The notes under the pieces are model-generated. The model was not told where the DNA came from. It ran no database searches and was given only the letters and a program-made list of their open reading frames with translations. This document shows, in pieces, positions 55,761 to 64,000 of a stretch of DNA of 64,000 bases. Numbering within the stretch: position 1 is the first letter of the stretch; each line of letters begins with the position of its first letter. The translations under genes were made by a program, and so were the position numbers. Source of the DNA: Rhizomys pruinosus (lineage: Eukaryota; Chordata; Mammalia; Rodentia; Spalacidae); contig VZQC01007982.1 of the NCBI GenBank assembly GCA_009823505.1, positions 4,845,673 to 4,909,672 on the forward strand, read 5' to 3'.

Positions 55761-56009
55761 TTTTTTTTTTTTTTTTTATTTATTTTTGTATGTGTTTATC
55801 AATGTTATCGTCTGCATGCAGGTCTGTGCACCCGTGTCGTGCAATGCCGCGGAGGTCAGAAGAGGGTCTTGGATTCCCCTGGAGCTGGAGTTCTCCTGGA
55901 ATTGGAGTTTCAGACGGTTCTCAGCCGCCATGTGGGTGCTGGGGATCGAACCCGGGTCCTCTGTAAGAGCGGTCGGCGCTCTTAACCGCTAGGCCATCTC
56001 TCCAGCCCC
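55761..56009 (-). mobile_element. Young B2 SINE, antisense
   Basis: Duplicated block (CTGGAGCTGGAGTTCTCCTG, then GAATTGGAGTTTCAGACG), end CTTAACCGCTAGGCCATCTC. Near-perfect 17-bp target duplication CTATGTTCTACTTTTCT / CTATCTTCTACTTTTCT at 55744-55760 and 56010-56026. Confidence 0.96.
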
Positions 56010-56026
56010 CTATCTTCTACTTTTCT

Positions 56027-56680
56027 ACCCTCCTCCCCAGCACCTTCGACTTCCATGTAGTTCTCTGGTGACCAAGGGAAGTAAATTTATTGGCGTTGAA
56101 CATGATCTGAACTTGCCAATTTCAAATCAGACATAGACCCAAAGGCTGTTAACTTGGCCCCTGTGAGAAGAAAGCTTGAGGTGTTCGACCTTCTAGCCTA
56201 TAGCTGAACTCAGCAGTGATGTGGCCGACATTCAAATACTTTCCTAGCAGTGGTAGAAATTGTGGTGTTTTCAAGTTTCATTAATTTTCATCCTTTTCTT
56301 GGATTTTTCACTTCTGTGTTTCCTGGATGCAGAGTGAGCCTGCCTAGGAGACACCTAAGATGCTCGCTCACTACCAACCCCACTTGAGAATTCAGGAAGG
56401 AAATGAGAGTCACTAAGAAATTTGCCTATATCACAACTCTCCACAAAGGACCAATCTACAGCACTGTGGCGCCCCAGGTGGCAGCCTTCTGCCCTAAGAA
56501 GAGGTGGGGGCCTCCACTGGAGGGAGTAAACTACAAAGCGAACAGTCCTCAGACAACTTGTTAGCAAGCAAGTACAAAAGTTACCTTTCAACCCGCTTTG
56601 TAAGCTCGGAGAAGTCCCTGCTGTGTGTCCTCACTCTCTGACCAGTAGATGATTAGAACATTTACTCCCAAGCAAACAAA
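56027..56680. other. Unique intergenic DNA, no gene seen
   Basis: Nothing recognised. Confidence 0.4.
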
Positions 56681-56683
56681 AAG

Positions 56684-57720
56684 ATGTTCTATCAGCAGGA
56701 GCAGACCCACCTTCTAGTCAAATCTGAAGAGAGTTCTCCATCAATCACAGGAGATCAGGGTCCCGAAGTGGCATTCCATAACTTTCAAACAGTAGCTTCC
56801 CTTATTTTTAACTGTTCACAGAAAGTAGAAAAGCCCATTCAACCTTACCTGGCTAAAACCTTACCTGACAACCACAGACTTTCAAAATGCTTCACACTCT
56901 TTTCTAATCCACCTAATTGACCAATCCTTTATAATTTAGATAACAGTCTTAGAGAAATTGTACAAGACGCCCCCCTGGAGAGAATGTTCTCCAATATTCC
57001 CTGGAATCTGGCCTTCCTCAAGGAGTTACTAATTTGGGCTGTCCTGCCCCTCATTAATATCCCACCATTCTGGGGTATCATCAGTTTCTCTAATCCCTGG
57101 CTGGGCCATCTTCTGATTTTTGCCTTCCTAGTTCTGGGCACGGTTTGCACTGAGCTGTCTACCTGCCCTTGGGAACTACAGCTCAGATCCGCAGAAGATC
57201 CAAAGTCTAGTCTTAGCCTGCCTCACAGCACAAGGACACTGACTGACAAGTTCCACCAGAAACAAGGCTGCGATTCCTTCCAATGGCCAGTGCTTCTTCA
57301 ACCCTGAACTCTCCGGTCACCCCCAAACTTGAAGTCTAACCCAGAGATCCTGTGAACAAGTTCATGTAACTTAAGTGCAAACCCCAATCCCCACAAAACT
57401 TCTGCTGCTATGCAAATGGGCTCTGTTGCCCTGCTAAGGGTGCAGAGCCCTGTGCTCTTATCACCACAAGGCTTGGAGTCCACCTAGCTTGTGCTATTAT
57501 TAATAGGCAGACCAGGCCACCAGCCCTTGGCTTATTAATAATGCATGCCGCAGACCCTGACTTTCTTAAGATACAAACGTCGCTCATCTGCATGATTAGT
57601 TCTTAGCTTCCTGATTAGAAATCTTCATCCTGTCACAAAAACCTACCCTTTCTGGATGAATAGCTCTTTTAAAAGGAACCAGATTCTCTAAAGTACATCT
57701 TAAACTCAAATAAAAATGAC
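56684..57720 (+). pseudogene. Possible ERV env (TM) remnant with LTR-like 3' flank
   Basis: A + frame open from about 56936 to 57307 reads like the end of a retroviral transmembrane subunit. It has a charged amphipathic stretch, an IPW motif (about 56996-57004) and a long hydrophobic segment (NPWLGHLLIFAFLVLGTVCT, about 57089-57148), then a Cys and polar tail. The frame upstream (56684-56920) is separate and ends in a stop. Downstream 57351-57720 has TTTTAAAAGG and AAATAAAAATG in LTR-like spacing but no clear termini or polypurine tract. Truncated and broken. It could instead be chance hydrophobic sequence. Confidence 0.3.
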
Positions 57721-58377
57721 AATCAATACAAAAACAAAAGCCCTTTATTTTCTGTATGGAATGAGAAGAAAAGAGATTTAAGAAACGAGAGTTTTTTTTT
57801 TTTTTTAAGTTCAGCTCTATGCTTTTTTAAAAAATGAAAAGAAGTTATGCTGGTAAATGGATACTTGGAAGAGATCCGGTTGGAAAAAGTTGCAAGGGTT
57901 TGTAGGTGATAACATTTAATGAGTTTGCATTTTTTTGTACCCTGAGGAATTTGAGACAACCCCTAAGTAATTGTAAGCAAAAGCAAGGTGTGAAGTTTTG
58001 GCTTAGAAATATGACCCTGGGTGGAAGAATGGATAATGAAAGGAAAGGGATTGACAGGGAGATGAGAGGAACACTGTGGGCTGACCGAGAGCAGGGCACA
58101 GCAGAGAGGTGGGGATGTAGTGAATGACTCAGAACATGCTCACTCCCGCGCTATCTTTATGTTCACCCTCTAAATGAGCCCTCGTCCAACCACCTATTGA
58201 AAATGGCACCTCCTTCCCAATATCTATTCCCTTCTCTGCTTAATTTTCCTCTGTAGTTTTTATCACCATGACCGCTCTGTAACTGAAGTATTAGGGTAGG
58301 GAGTTTTGCTTCTCTTCTTCTCTGTAGCCCTGATACTTAGAACAATCACTGGCATTTAGTGATGGTCATTAGATATC
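57721..58377. other. Unique intergenic DNA, no gene seen
   Basis: A T run (57790-57806); otherwise nothing recognised. Confidence 0.4.
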
Positions 58378-58384
58378 TTTTTAA

Positions 58385-58595
58385 TTTTTTTATCTATTCT
58401 TATTTTATATACATGAGTATTTTGCCTGCTTGTAAGAGTACCATGTGCACGCAGTACCTGTGGAGCCCAGAAGAGGGCATCAGATCCCCTGACCTGGAGT
58501 TATAGACAGCTGCTATGTGGGTACTGGGAACTGAACCCAGGTCCTCTGCAAGAGCAGCAAGTGCTCTTAACCAATGAGCCATCTCTCCATCCCCA
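58385..58595 (-). mobile_element. B2-family SINE, antisense, older
   Basis: CCCAGAAGAGGGCATCAGAT, CCTGACCTGGAGTTATAGAC and CCAATGAGCCATCTCTCC. Single block, diverged. Confidence 0.85.
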
Positions 58596-58599
58596 GTCA

Positions 58600-59000
58600 A
58601 TAAATGTTTTTAGAATGAATAGTAGCTGGAGGCCGAATAGAATTAGCAGGATGTGATCACTGGTTAGACAGAAGACAGTAAGAACATGCAGGAAAGGAGT
58701 AAAGGAGTAAAGGAAGGTGTTGAGGCTTCTAGCTAGGCTGTGTGGGGTGGAATTCATGAGATGGGAAACCATGAAGAGTAGGAAGTGAGAGGGTAGGGGG
58801 TAAGAAATCAGAGGCTCCCACTGACCAGCTGGTCCTCAAGCTAGGGAAGGGCTCTGGGCTTTAGGAAGTGATTTTGTAAGCTTCATTTGGCTTTATTCTT
58901 TCAAAGAATATTTATTGTATTGCTAAATTGTCCTAGACATGATGTGTATATAAAGACGAGCAATCTGAGGACTGTGGACAGATAGTAAAGCTTGTGAGAT
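58600..59000. other. Unique intergenic DNA, no gene seen
   Basis: A short L2-like scrap (TTCTTTCAAAGAATATTTATTG) near 58900; nothing else. Confidence 0.35.
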
Positions 59001-59004
59001 CACA

Positions 59005-59225
59005 ATCAAGGGCATACTTGAAAATAGCCTGCATTGTTGGAGGAACAGTGAGCAAGCGCCTCAAAGACTTTGGAAGGAAATTGAAACTGCTAGCATCTTT
59101 CTGGAATACAATTTGGCAGCATGCATTTACCAAGCTTAAAAATTTACCTCTCTGTGACCCAGCAATTTCCCTTCTAGATACTTACTTGCTGGTCATAAAT
59201 ATAAGATTTGCTGTCCACAAGAGGG
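59005..59225 (+). mobile_element. Ancient L1 ORF2 3' fragment
   Basis: CATTGTTGGAGGAACAGTGA, CTGGAATACAATTTGGCAGC, CTTAAAAATTTACCTCTCTG and CCCAGCAATTTCCCTTCTAG follow the order of the old mammalian L1 ORF2 end. Confidence 0.7.
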
Positions 59226-59665
59226 TAATGGAAATCCCTCCTGGGATGTGGCCAGCCTGCACATCCAACCAGGTTCTATGAGAACCATTTAGTGATGCAC
59301 AAGGCTGGCCCCTCAGAGGTCCATAAATATACATAAGGCTAAATGGCTGTAAGATACTCCATGGATTCAGCTATAGAAATGACAGCTTCTGCCACTGATC
59401 CCTTGCTCACAAGTAGGGCGCACTCTCAGTTCTGAGTCCAGGTGTTGTAACCCTGATTCTTTTTTACTCTTCCCTCCCAGAGACTTGGAGGCAAAGCTTG
59501 AAAATTCCAAGATTGGGGGGAGGAAGTAAATAACCCCAGACCAAAAAAAAAACAACAGAAACAAAATCACCTCTAACCAAACTCTGGAAATTGACTATAA
59601 GTATACAGCAATGCATGGAGCATTCGTTTCAGCAAAATGCTGCTGGTGGAAAGGAATAACTTGTG

Positions 59666-59855
59666 TGCACATACCCACAGACACACAGACACACATATAC
59701 CCACAGACACACATATACCCACAGACACACATATACCCACAGACACACAGACACACATATACCCACAGACACACAGACACACATATACCCACAGACACAC
59801 AGATACCCACAGACAGACACACAGATACCCACAGACACACAGACAGACATACATA
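59666..59855. repeat. ACAGACACA / ATATACCC compound minisatellite
   Basis: Blocks of (CACAGA)n alternate with ATATACCC about every 20-30 bases. Long frames on both strands are artefacts of a period compatible with three. Confidence 0.95.
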
Positions 59856-59870
59856 TAATTAAAAAAAATT

Positions 59871-60024
59871 TAGCCGAGCATGGTAGTGCACGCCTTTAAC
59901 CCTAGCACTTGGGAGGCAGAGGGGGTGGATCTGTGTGAGTTCAAGGCCAGCCTGGTCTACAGAGTGAGTTCCAGGACAGCTGGGGCTACAGGGCAACCCT
60001 GTCTCAAAAAGACCAAAAAAAAAA
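59871..60024 (+). mobile_element. B1 SINE
   Basis: TTAGCCGAGCATGGTAGTGC, CAAGGCCAGCCTGGTCTACA and GCAACCCTGTCTCAAAAAGA. Confidence 0.93.
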
Positions 60025-60054
60025 TTCAAAAAGTGCTTTGAAGTTCCATCTCAG

Positions 60055-60256
60055 GACTGGAGAGATGCCTCAGCAGTTCAGAGCACCAGCTGTTCTTACA
60101 GCGGACCTGGGTTCAAATCCCAGCACCCACATGACTGCCAATAACTGTCTATAAGACCAGCTCCAGGGTATTCGATGGCCTTCTCTGTCCTCTGTGGATA
60201 CTGCATGACATGAGTTCATTTATACACATGCACATATAACACACATAAAATAAAAT
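60055..60256 (+). mobile_element. B2 SINE, older
   Basis: GGACTGGAGAGATGCCTCAG, GCGGACCTGGGTTCAAATCC and AAGACCAGCTCCAGGG (single block). Confidence 0.85.
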
Positions 60257-60287
60257 CATATGAATATTTTATTCATGTTCCATCCGT

Positions 60288-60480
60288 CCTGTCAGAATGG
60301 CTATCATCGAGAAAAAAAATGGCAACAAATGCTGATGAGGGTTTGGAGAAAGAAGAACTTTTATTCATCTTTGTAACTATAAACTTGTATTACAAGTTCG
60401 GGGTGGGAGTTGATTCAGTGGCTAAAGTGCTTGCTGCTAAGTTTGCATCTCTAGCACTCAAGTAAGAGGCATGCCCGTGA
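60288..60480 (+). mobile_element. Old L1 scrap followed by B4/ID-like SINE scrap
   Basis: GTCAGAATGGCTATCATCGA, AACAAATGCTGATGAGGGTT (60288-60385) is from L1 ORF2. GTTGATTCAGTGGCTAAAGT then GCTTGCTGCTAAG (60400-60450) is a tRNA-like SINE head. Confidence 0.6.
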
Positions 60481-60768
60481 CCCAGGCCTGATGTAACCCT
60501 GACAACCAGCAGCTTTGCAATCAGGGTAGCTGGGAAATGAGTTGCTTTGTGTCCACTTAAGGGCCAGTGTGGGTTGAGAGTTCCTCAAAATGCACATTGC
60601 ATAGAATTGTCACTGTCTACCCCTGTCTTACATCTCCTTGGACAAATGCCACTCACAAGATGTTGTCATTATTGGACCTCATTCAAATTTTCTGGAGGCA
60701 GAAGAAAAAGGACAGAGCTATTATTCTCCTGGCATTTGTCAAAAATGATCAATAGAAATGCTTTAACG

Positions 60769-61030
60769 GGGGCTGGAGGGATGGCCTAGCGGTTAAGAGC
60801 GACGACCGCTCTTGCAGAGGACCCGGGTTCGATCCCCAGCACCCACATGGCGGCTGAGAACCGTCTGTGACTCCGGTTCCAGGAGAACTCCAGTTCCAGG
60901 GGAATCCGAGACCGTCTTCTGACCTCCGCGGCATCGCACGACACGGGTGCGCAGACCTGCATGCAGACAATACATTCATACACATAAAAATAAATAAATA
61001 AATAAAAAATTAAAAAAAAAAAAAAAAAAA
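60769..61030 (+). mobile_element. Young B2 SINE
   Basis: GGGGCTGGAGGGATGGCCTA, GCGGTTAAGAGCGACGACCG, the duplicated GACTCCGGTTCCAGGAGA / ACTCCAGTTCCAGGGGA block, and a long A-rich tail. Imperfect target duplication (GAAATGCTTTAACG / GAAATGGCGTAACACG). Confidence 0.95.
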
Positions 61031-61126
61031 GAAATGGCGTAACACGGTGGCTGCCCGAGACTGAAATAGCACCTGGGGAAAACAGGAGCCTGACCAAATA
61101 TTTAAAAAGCACATCTTGGGCTAGAG

Positions 61127-61318
61127 AAACGTCTCAGGGGTTATGAGCTCTTACTGCTCTTTCAGAGGACCCAGATTCGATTCTAAGCATTCACATTGGG
61201 TGGCTCACAAGGACCTGTAACTCCAGCTCCAGGAGATCTAATACTTCTGCCTTCTGAGAGCACCTGAACTCATGTGCACACACACACATACATACATACA
61301 TACATACATACATATTAT
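61127..61318 (+). mobile_element. B2 SINE, older, with (CATA)n tail
   Basis: GGGCTAGAGAAACGTCTCAG, GAGGACCCAGATTCGATTCT and GTAACTCCAGCTCCAGGAGA, then (CA)n and (CATA)n. Confidence 0.85.
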
Positions 61319-61380
61319 TTTTAAATTTTTTAAAGGAACATCTTGGAAAGATGTTCACAGTAGTCTTTGAAAGGCTCCAT

Positions 61381-61609
61381 GGGGGCTGGAGAGATGGCTC
61401 AGTGGTTACGAGCGCTGAGTGCTTTTGCAGAGGAGCTGGGTTCAATTCCTAGCACCCACTTGGCAGATAAGAACCATCTTTAAGCTGGGCATGGTGGCAC
61501 ATGCCTTTAATCCTAGCACTTAGGAGGCAGAGGCATGCAGATCTCTGTGAGTTCAAAGCCAGCTGGGCCTATAGGGAGACCCTGTCTCCCCCCCCCAAAA
61601 AAAAGAAGG
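61381..61609 (+). mobile_element. Chimeric SINE: B2 head fused to B1 body, copy 3
   Basis: Head 61381-61483 (GGGCTGGAGAGATGGCTCAG, AGCTGGGTTCAATTCCTAGC, GATAAGAACCATCTTTAA) joins a B1 body at 61484 (GCTGGGCATGGTGGCACATG), ending in a C run and A tail. The junction equals that of copy 2 and lies within about one base of copy 1. Flanks show a diverged possible target duplication (GAAAGGCTCCA / GAAAATCTCCA). Confidence 0.88.
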
Positions 61610-61619
61610 AAAAGAAAAG

Positions 61620-61965
61620 AAAATCTCCAACACATTGCTGGGGATCTAGAGGACCGTGTCATGTATAAAGCTGTGTGAAGGCTCAGAAGCAGGAAGTTAT
61701 GAACTGCTGAGGCAAAGTGTGTCCCAACATGCAAGCCTTTGGAAAAGTCTGGAGACTTGGTTCACAAACCTGAGGAAATCAGAGTCATCATCAGCTTCAC
61801 CACTTAGTCAACTGAACAGTGTTTTCAGTCATGTCAGGAAATACTTATTTTACAGAATTTTTCCAAAGAAGCTACTCAACAACCAACAACAACATCAACA
61901 AGACTGCAATACCCTGGGTGGTGGGAAATACTTGATTTCCATATTACCACATTGTATCATTTTTA
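61620..61965. other. Unique intergenic DNA, no gene seen
   Basis: Nothing recognised. Confidence 0.4.
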
Positions 61966-62165
61966 ACAACTTTTATTTATTGTTTCCACCTATGTGTAGG
62001 ACTGTATTGCTTCAAGTGTACTCCTGTAGTACAATGCGTGGACATCAGAAGCACGCACTGGATCTCCTGGAACTGGAGTTATGGTTGTAAGTGCTAGGAA
62101 TCAAACCCAGGTCCTCTGCAAGAAAAGCCATACTTTTAACCACGGAGTCATCTCTCTCTGGCCCC
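61966..62165 (-). mobile_element. B2-family SINE, antisense, older
   Basis: TTTTATTTATTGTTTCCACC, GATCTCCTGGAACTGGAGTT, GAATCAAACCCAGGTCCTCT and CTCTGGCCCC. Confidence 0.82.
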
Positions 62166-62316
62166 TATATTTTATCATTTCAATTATCCGATTTTCAACT
62201 ACTGTTATGGATTTTTTAAGGGATAAAATATTCTGGAAGTAGGTTGTGGTGATATTTGTACAATCTGTGAATATACTAAAATCCATCAAATTGTCTGTGC
62301 ACTTTAAAAGCACGAA

Positions 62317-62498
62317 TAATGGGTTGGGGAAATGGTTCAATGGCTGACATGGCTTGCTGCGTGAGCCTGAGGACCTGTGTTCAATCCCAGAAACCCCACA
62401 GTGGAAGGACAGAACAAACTCCCAAAAGCTGTCCTCTGGCAACTACAGCATGGGTGCAGCCTCACACACACATCGCACAAATTCACATAAATAATGTA
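62317..62498 (+). mobile_element. B3-type SINE
   Basis: GGGTTGGGGAAATGGTTCAA, TGAGGACCTGTGTTCAATCC, GGACAGAACAAACTCCCAAA and GCTGTCCTCTGGCAACTAC. Confidence 0.75.
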
Positions 62499-62499
62499 A

Positions 62500-63003
62500 G
62501 GTGGGCAGTCCTCTGAAAAGGATGGACTTTTGATGTTGAAGGTTTTCTCACTCAACAAGACTCGGAGATCCAGCAACTCCTCCAGCTTACGTAGAGGGAA
62601 GGGCTAGAGCAAAGCCCACCCTCAGCAAGATTTGCGCAAGGCTTGCAAGAATGCCTACGGAACTCTGGGAAGCCGCAGGAGCCATGTAGTGGGAGGAGCC
62701 ATGGGCATACATCCGGCTGGTGTTCTCTTGCCCTTCTGTCTCCATGGGTGGAGGGCACCGAGTTCATGCCTGGGCTCTGGGAAGACATGAGGGAAAAGCA
62801 AATTGCCGCTCAGATAAAAAGTGATATCTTGCACTTATCACTTTGTAGGCCAGCCTAAATAAATTCTCTCATGTTCCCCGAATTAAGATTGGAGAGCCTG
62901 CTCCTTGTTTTGCCTGGTAACTAGGAACCCAGATAGTGGCAGAGGTAGGGGTGGGAAGCCACATGCATGGGTGGTATTCCACGCCCCCCAGGAAATCTCT
63001 GTG
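62500..63003. other. Intergenic DNA, possible LTR-like stretch
   Basis: 62540-62880 has a GATAAAAAGTG and AATAAATTCTC pair about 50 bases apart in + orientation, as in some LTRs, but no termini or target duplication is evident. Confidence 0.25.
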
Positions 63004-63045
63004 ACAAATACTAATAGTAATGATAATAATAAATAAATAATTTAA
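63004..63045. repeat. AT-rich (TAA)n-like tract
   Basis: TAATAATAAATAAATAAT-type sequence. Confidence 0.75.
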
Positions 63046-63057
63046 AAGCTACCATAG

Positions 63058-63270
63058 GACTGAAGAGATGGTTCAGTGGTTAAGAACACTTGCTTCGCTT
63101 GCAGGGGACCTGAGCTCTGTTCCCAGAACCAGGCTCACAACCATCCATAATGCAAGTTTCACAGGATCAAATTCCCTCTTCTGGCTTCTGCAGGCACCAC
63201 ACATGCATGTAGTACACGTACATGCATGCAGGCAAAACATTCATGAACATAAAATAAATCTTTTTTTAAA
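63058..63270 (+). mobile_element. B2/B3-type SINE
   Basis: GGACTGAAGAGATGGTTCAG, GGTTAAGAACACTTGCTTCG, CCTCTTCTGGCTTCTGCAGG and an ATAAAATAAATC tail. Confidence 0.85.
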
Positions 63271-63314
63271 TCGGCTAACATAAATTATGTTCAAAAGGAA
63301 TAAAGGAAACCATG

Positions 63315-64000
63315 TGTGGTGGTTTGAATGAGTGTCCCCCCATAGGCTTTAAGTATTCAGACATTTGTCTCCAGTTGGTGGCACTGTTCTTGGAAGGTGT
63401 GGCCATGCTAGAGGAAGTACATTATTGGGGCAGGCTTAGTGAGTTTAACAAGCCTTGTGGTCTCCTGTCCTCTGCTTCCTATGCTCATTGCAAGATGTGA
63501 CCCTCAGCTTGCTGCTCCATCTCCAGCCACCATGCCTCCCGCCACAATGGACTCTAATTCCCTGGACCCATCAATCGTAAGCTCAAATAAACTCTTCCTT
63601 TTATAAGTTTCTTTGGTCATGGTGTTTTATCACAGCAACAGAAAAGTGACTAATACAGTTATTTGGTACCAGAGAGTGGGCTGTTGGCTGTGAAGAACCT
63701 GACCATGTGGATGTTTGGAGAAATGTGGAAGACTTTGGAACTTTGGGCTAGAAAAGCTGTTGACTACTGTAAGCAGAGCTTAACAGACCATTCTAGTAGA
63801 AGCCTGGAAGAAAGCATTGCTGCAAAAAATGTAGTTCCAGAGGAAAATAAAGACTTAGGCAGCAACTGGGATATTTTGATAAAGAGTCTGGCAGCAGTTT
63901 GCCCACAGCCCAAATGCTTGCCTGATGCTAATTTGAAAAGCAATGGACTAATGTCTTTGGTGGAGGATATTTCAAGACAGCCTAATGTAGAAATGGTGGC
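63315..64000 (+). mobile_element. ERVL-MaLR element: 5' LTR plus start of internal region (runs off window)
   Basis: The LTR 63315-63657 starts TGTGGTGGTTTGAATGAGTG and ends GTGACTAATACA. It contains CTCAAATAAACTCTTCCTTT (poly(A) region) and GGTCATGGTGTTTTATCACA. The next bases, GTTATTTGGTACCAGAGAGT, are the usual MaLR LTR/internal junction. Internal sequence (GGATGTTTGGAGAAATGTGG, CTTTGGAACTTTGGGC) continues to the window end. MaLRs are non-autonomous and carry no functional pol. Confidence 0.9.

Noticed and set aside
59666..59855. Regular repeats that might suggest a CRISPR-like array
   Set aside because: Units are simple CACAGA/ATATACCC microsatellite DNA with no unique spacers, and this is a mammalian genome.
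43021..64000. Exons of a neighbouring gene downstream of Exoc4
   Set aside because: In human the next gene is LRGUK, but I saw no leucine-rich-repeat or guanylate-kinase coding block with splice sites in this stretch.

Overview
The window is vertebrate DNA from a muroid rodent. It is packed with B1, B2, B3/B4-type and ID SINEs, L1 fragments and ERVL-MaLR-type LTRs, over an older mammalian layer of MIR and L2. The youngest B2 copies carry a GGCCTAGCGGTTAAGAGCG head. I associate this with cricetid-type rodents (hamster, vole or deer-mouse relatives) rather than Mus, but the sequence alone does not fix the species. Nothing here is bacterial or viral in organisation, and nearly all the small open frames are chance or repeat-derived.

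The only gene part I can support is the terminal coding exon of Exoc4 (Sec8, exocyst complex subunit 4) at 41018-41255 on the + strand. It encodes the conserved C-terminus ending in the PDZ ligand ITTV. Bases 1-41017 are then the last intron of Exoc4, and 41256 to about 43020 is its 3' UTR, with an ATTAAA signal at 42996. The UTR has absorbed an antisense B2 SINE and an old antisense LTR piece. Bases 43021-64000 are downstream intergenic DNA; I see no exon of a next gene.

Layout: 1-11.6 kb is intron with scattered SINEs, a rodent LTR at 5.9-6.75 kb that contains nested SINE insertions, and an AT-rich stretch at 8.5-9.65 kb that could be conserved non-coding DNA. 11.7-16.6 kb and 16.6-21.55 kb are two copies of one sequence in tandem, separated by a single N. 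The second copy alternates perfectly identical unique blocks with indel-rich SINE and simple-repeat blocks, which points to an assembly artefact rather than a real duplication. 22.45-25.0 kb is an LTR fragment followed by a 5'-truncated, decayed L1 with a B2 inside it. 25-41 kb is intron with more SINEs, L1 3' ends and a solo LTR (36868-37338). 43-52 kb is intergenic, with a 39-bp CpG-rich minisatellite. 53034-55002 is an intact LTR-internal-LTR element on the minus strand with a 5-bp target duplication. 56.7-57.7 kb holds a possible ERV env remnant. The last 700 bases are a MaLR LTR running into its internal region.

The most interesting signals are in the transposon biology. (i) A chimeric SINE with a B2 head joined to a full B1 body occurs three times at essentially the same junction, once bounded by a perfect 16-bp target duplication. 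(ii) A young B2 subfamily is defined by two linked markers, an internal duplication of about 17 bp and a CCTAGC head. (iii) The tandem 4.9-kb block is very probably a false duplication. I found no new defence system, gene cluster or RNA gene.
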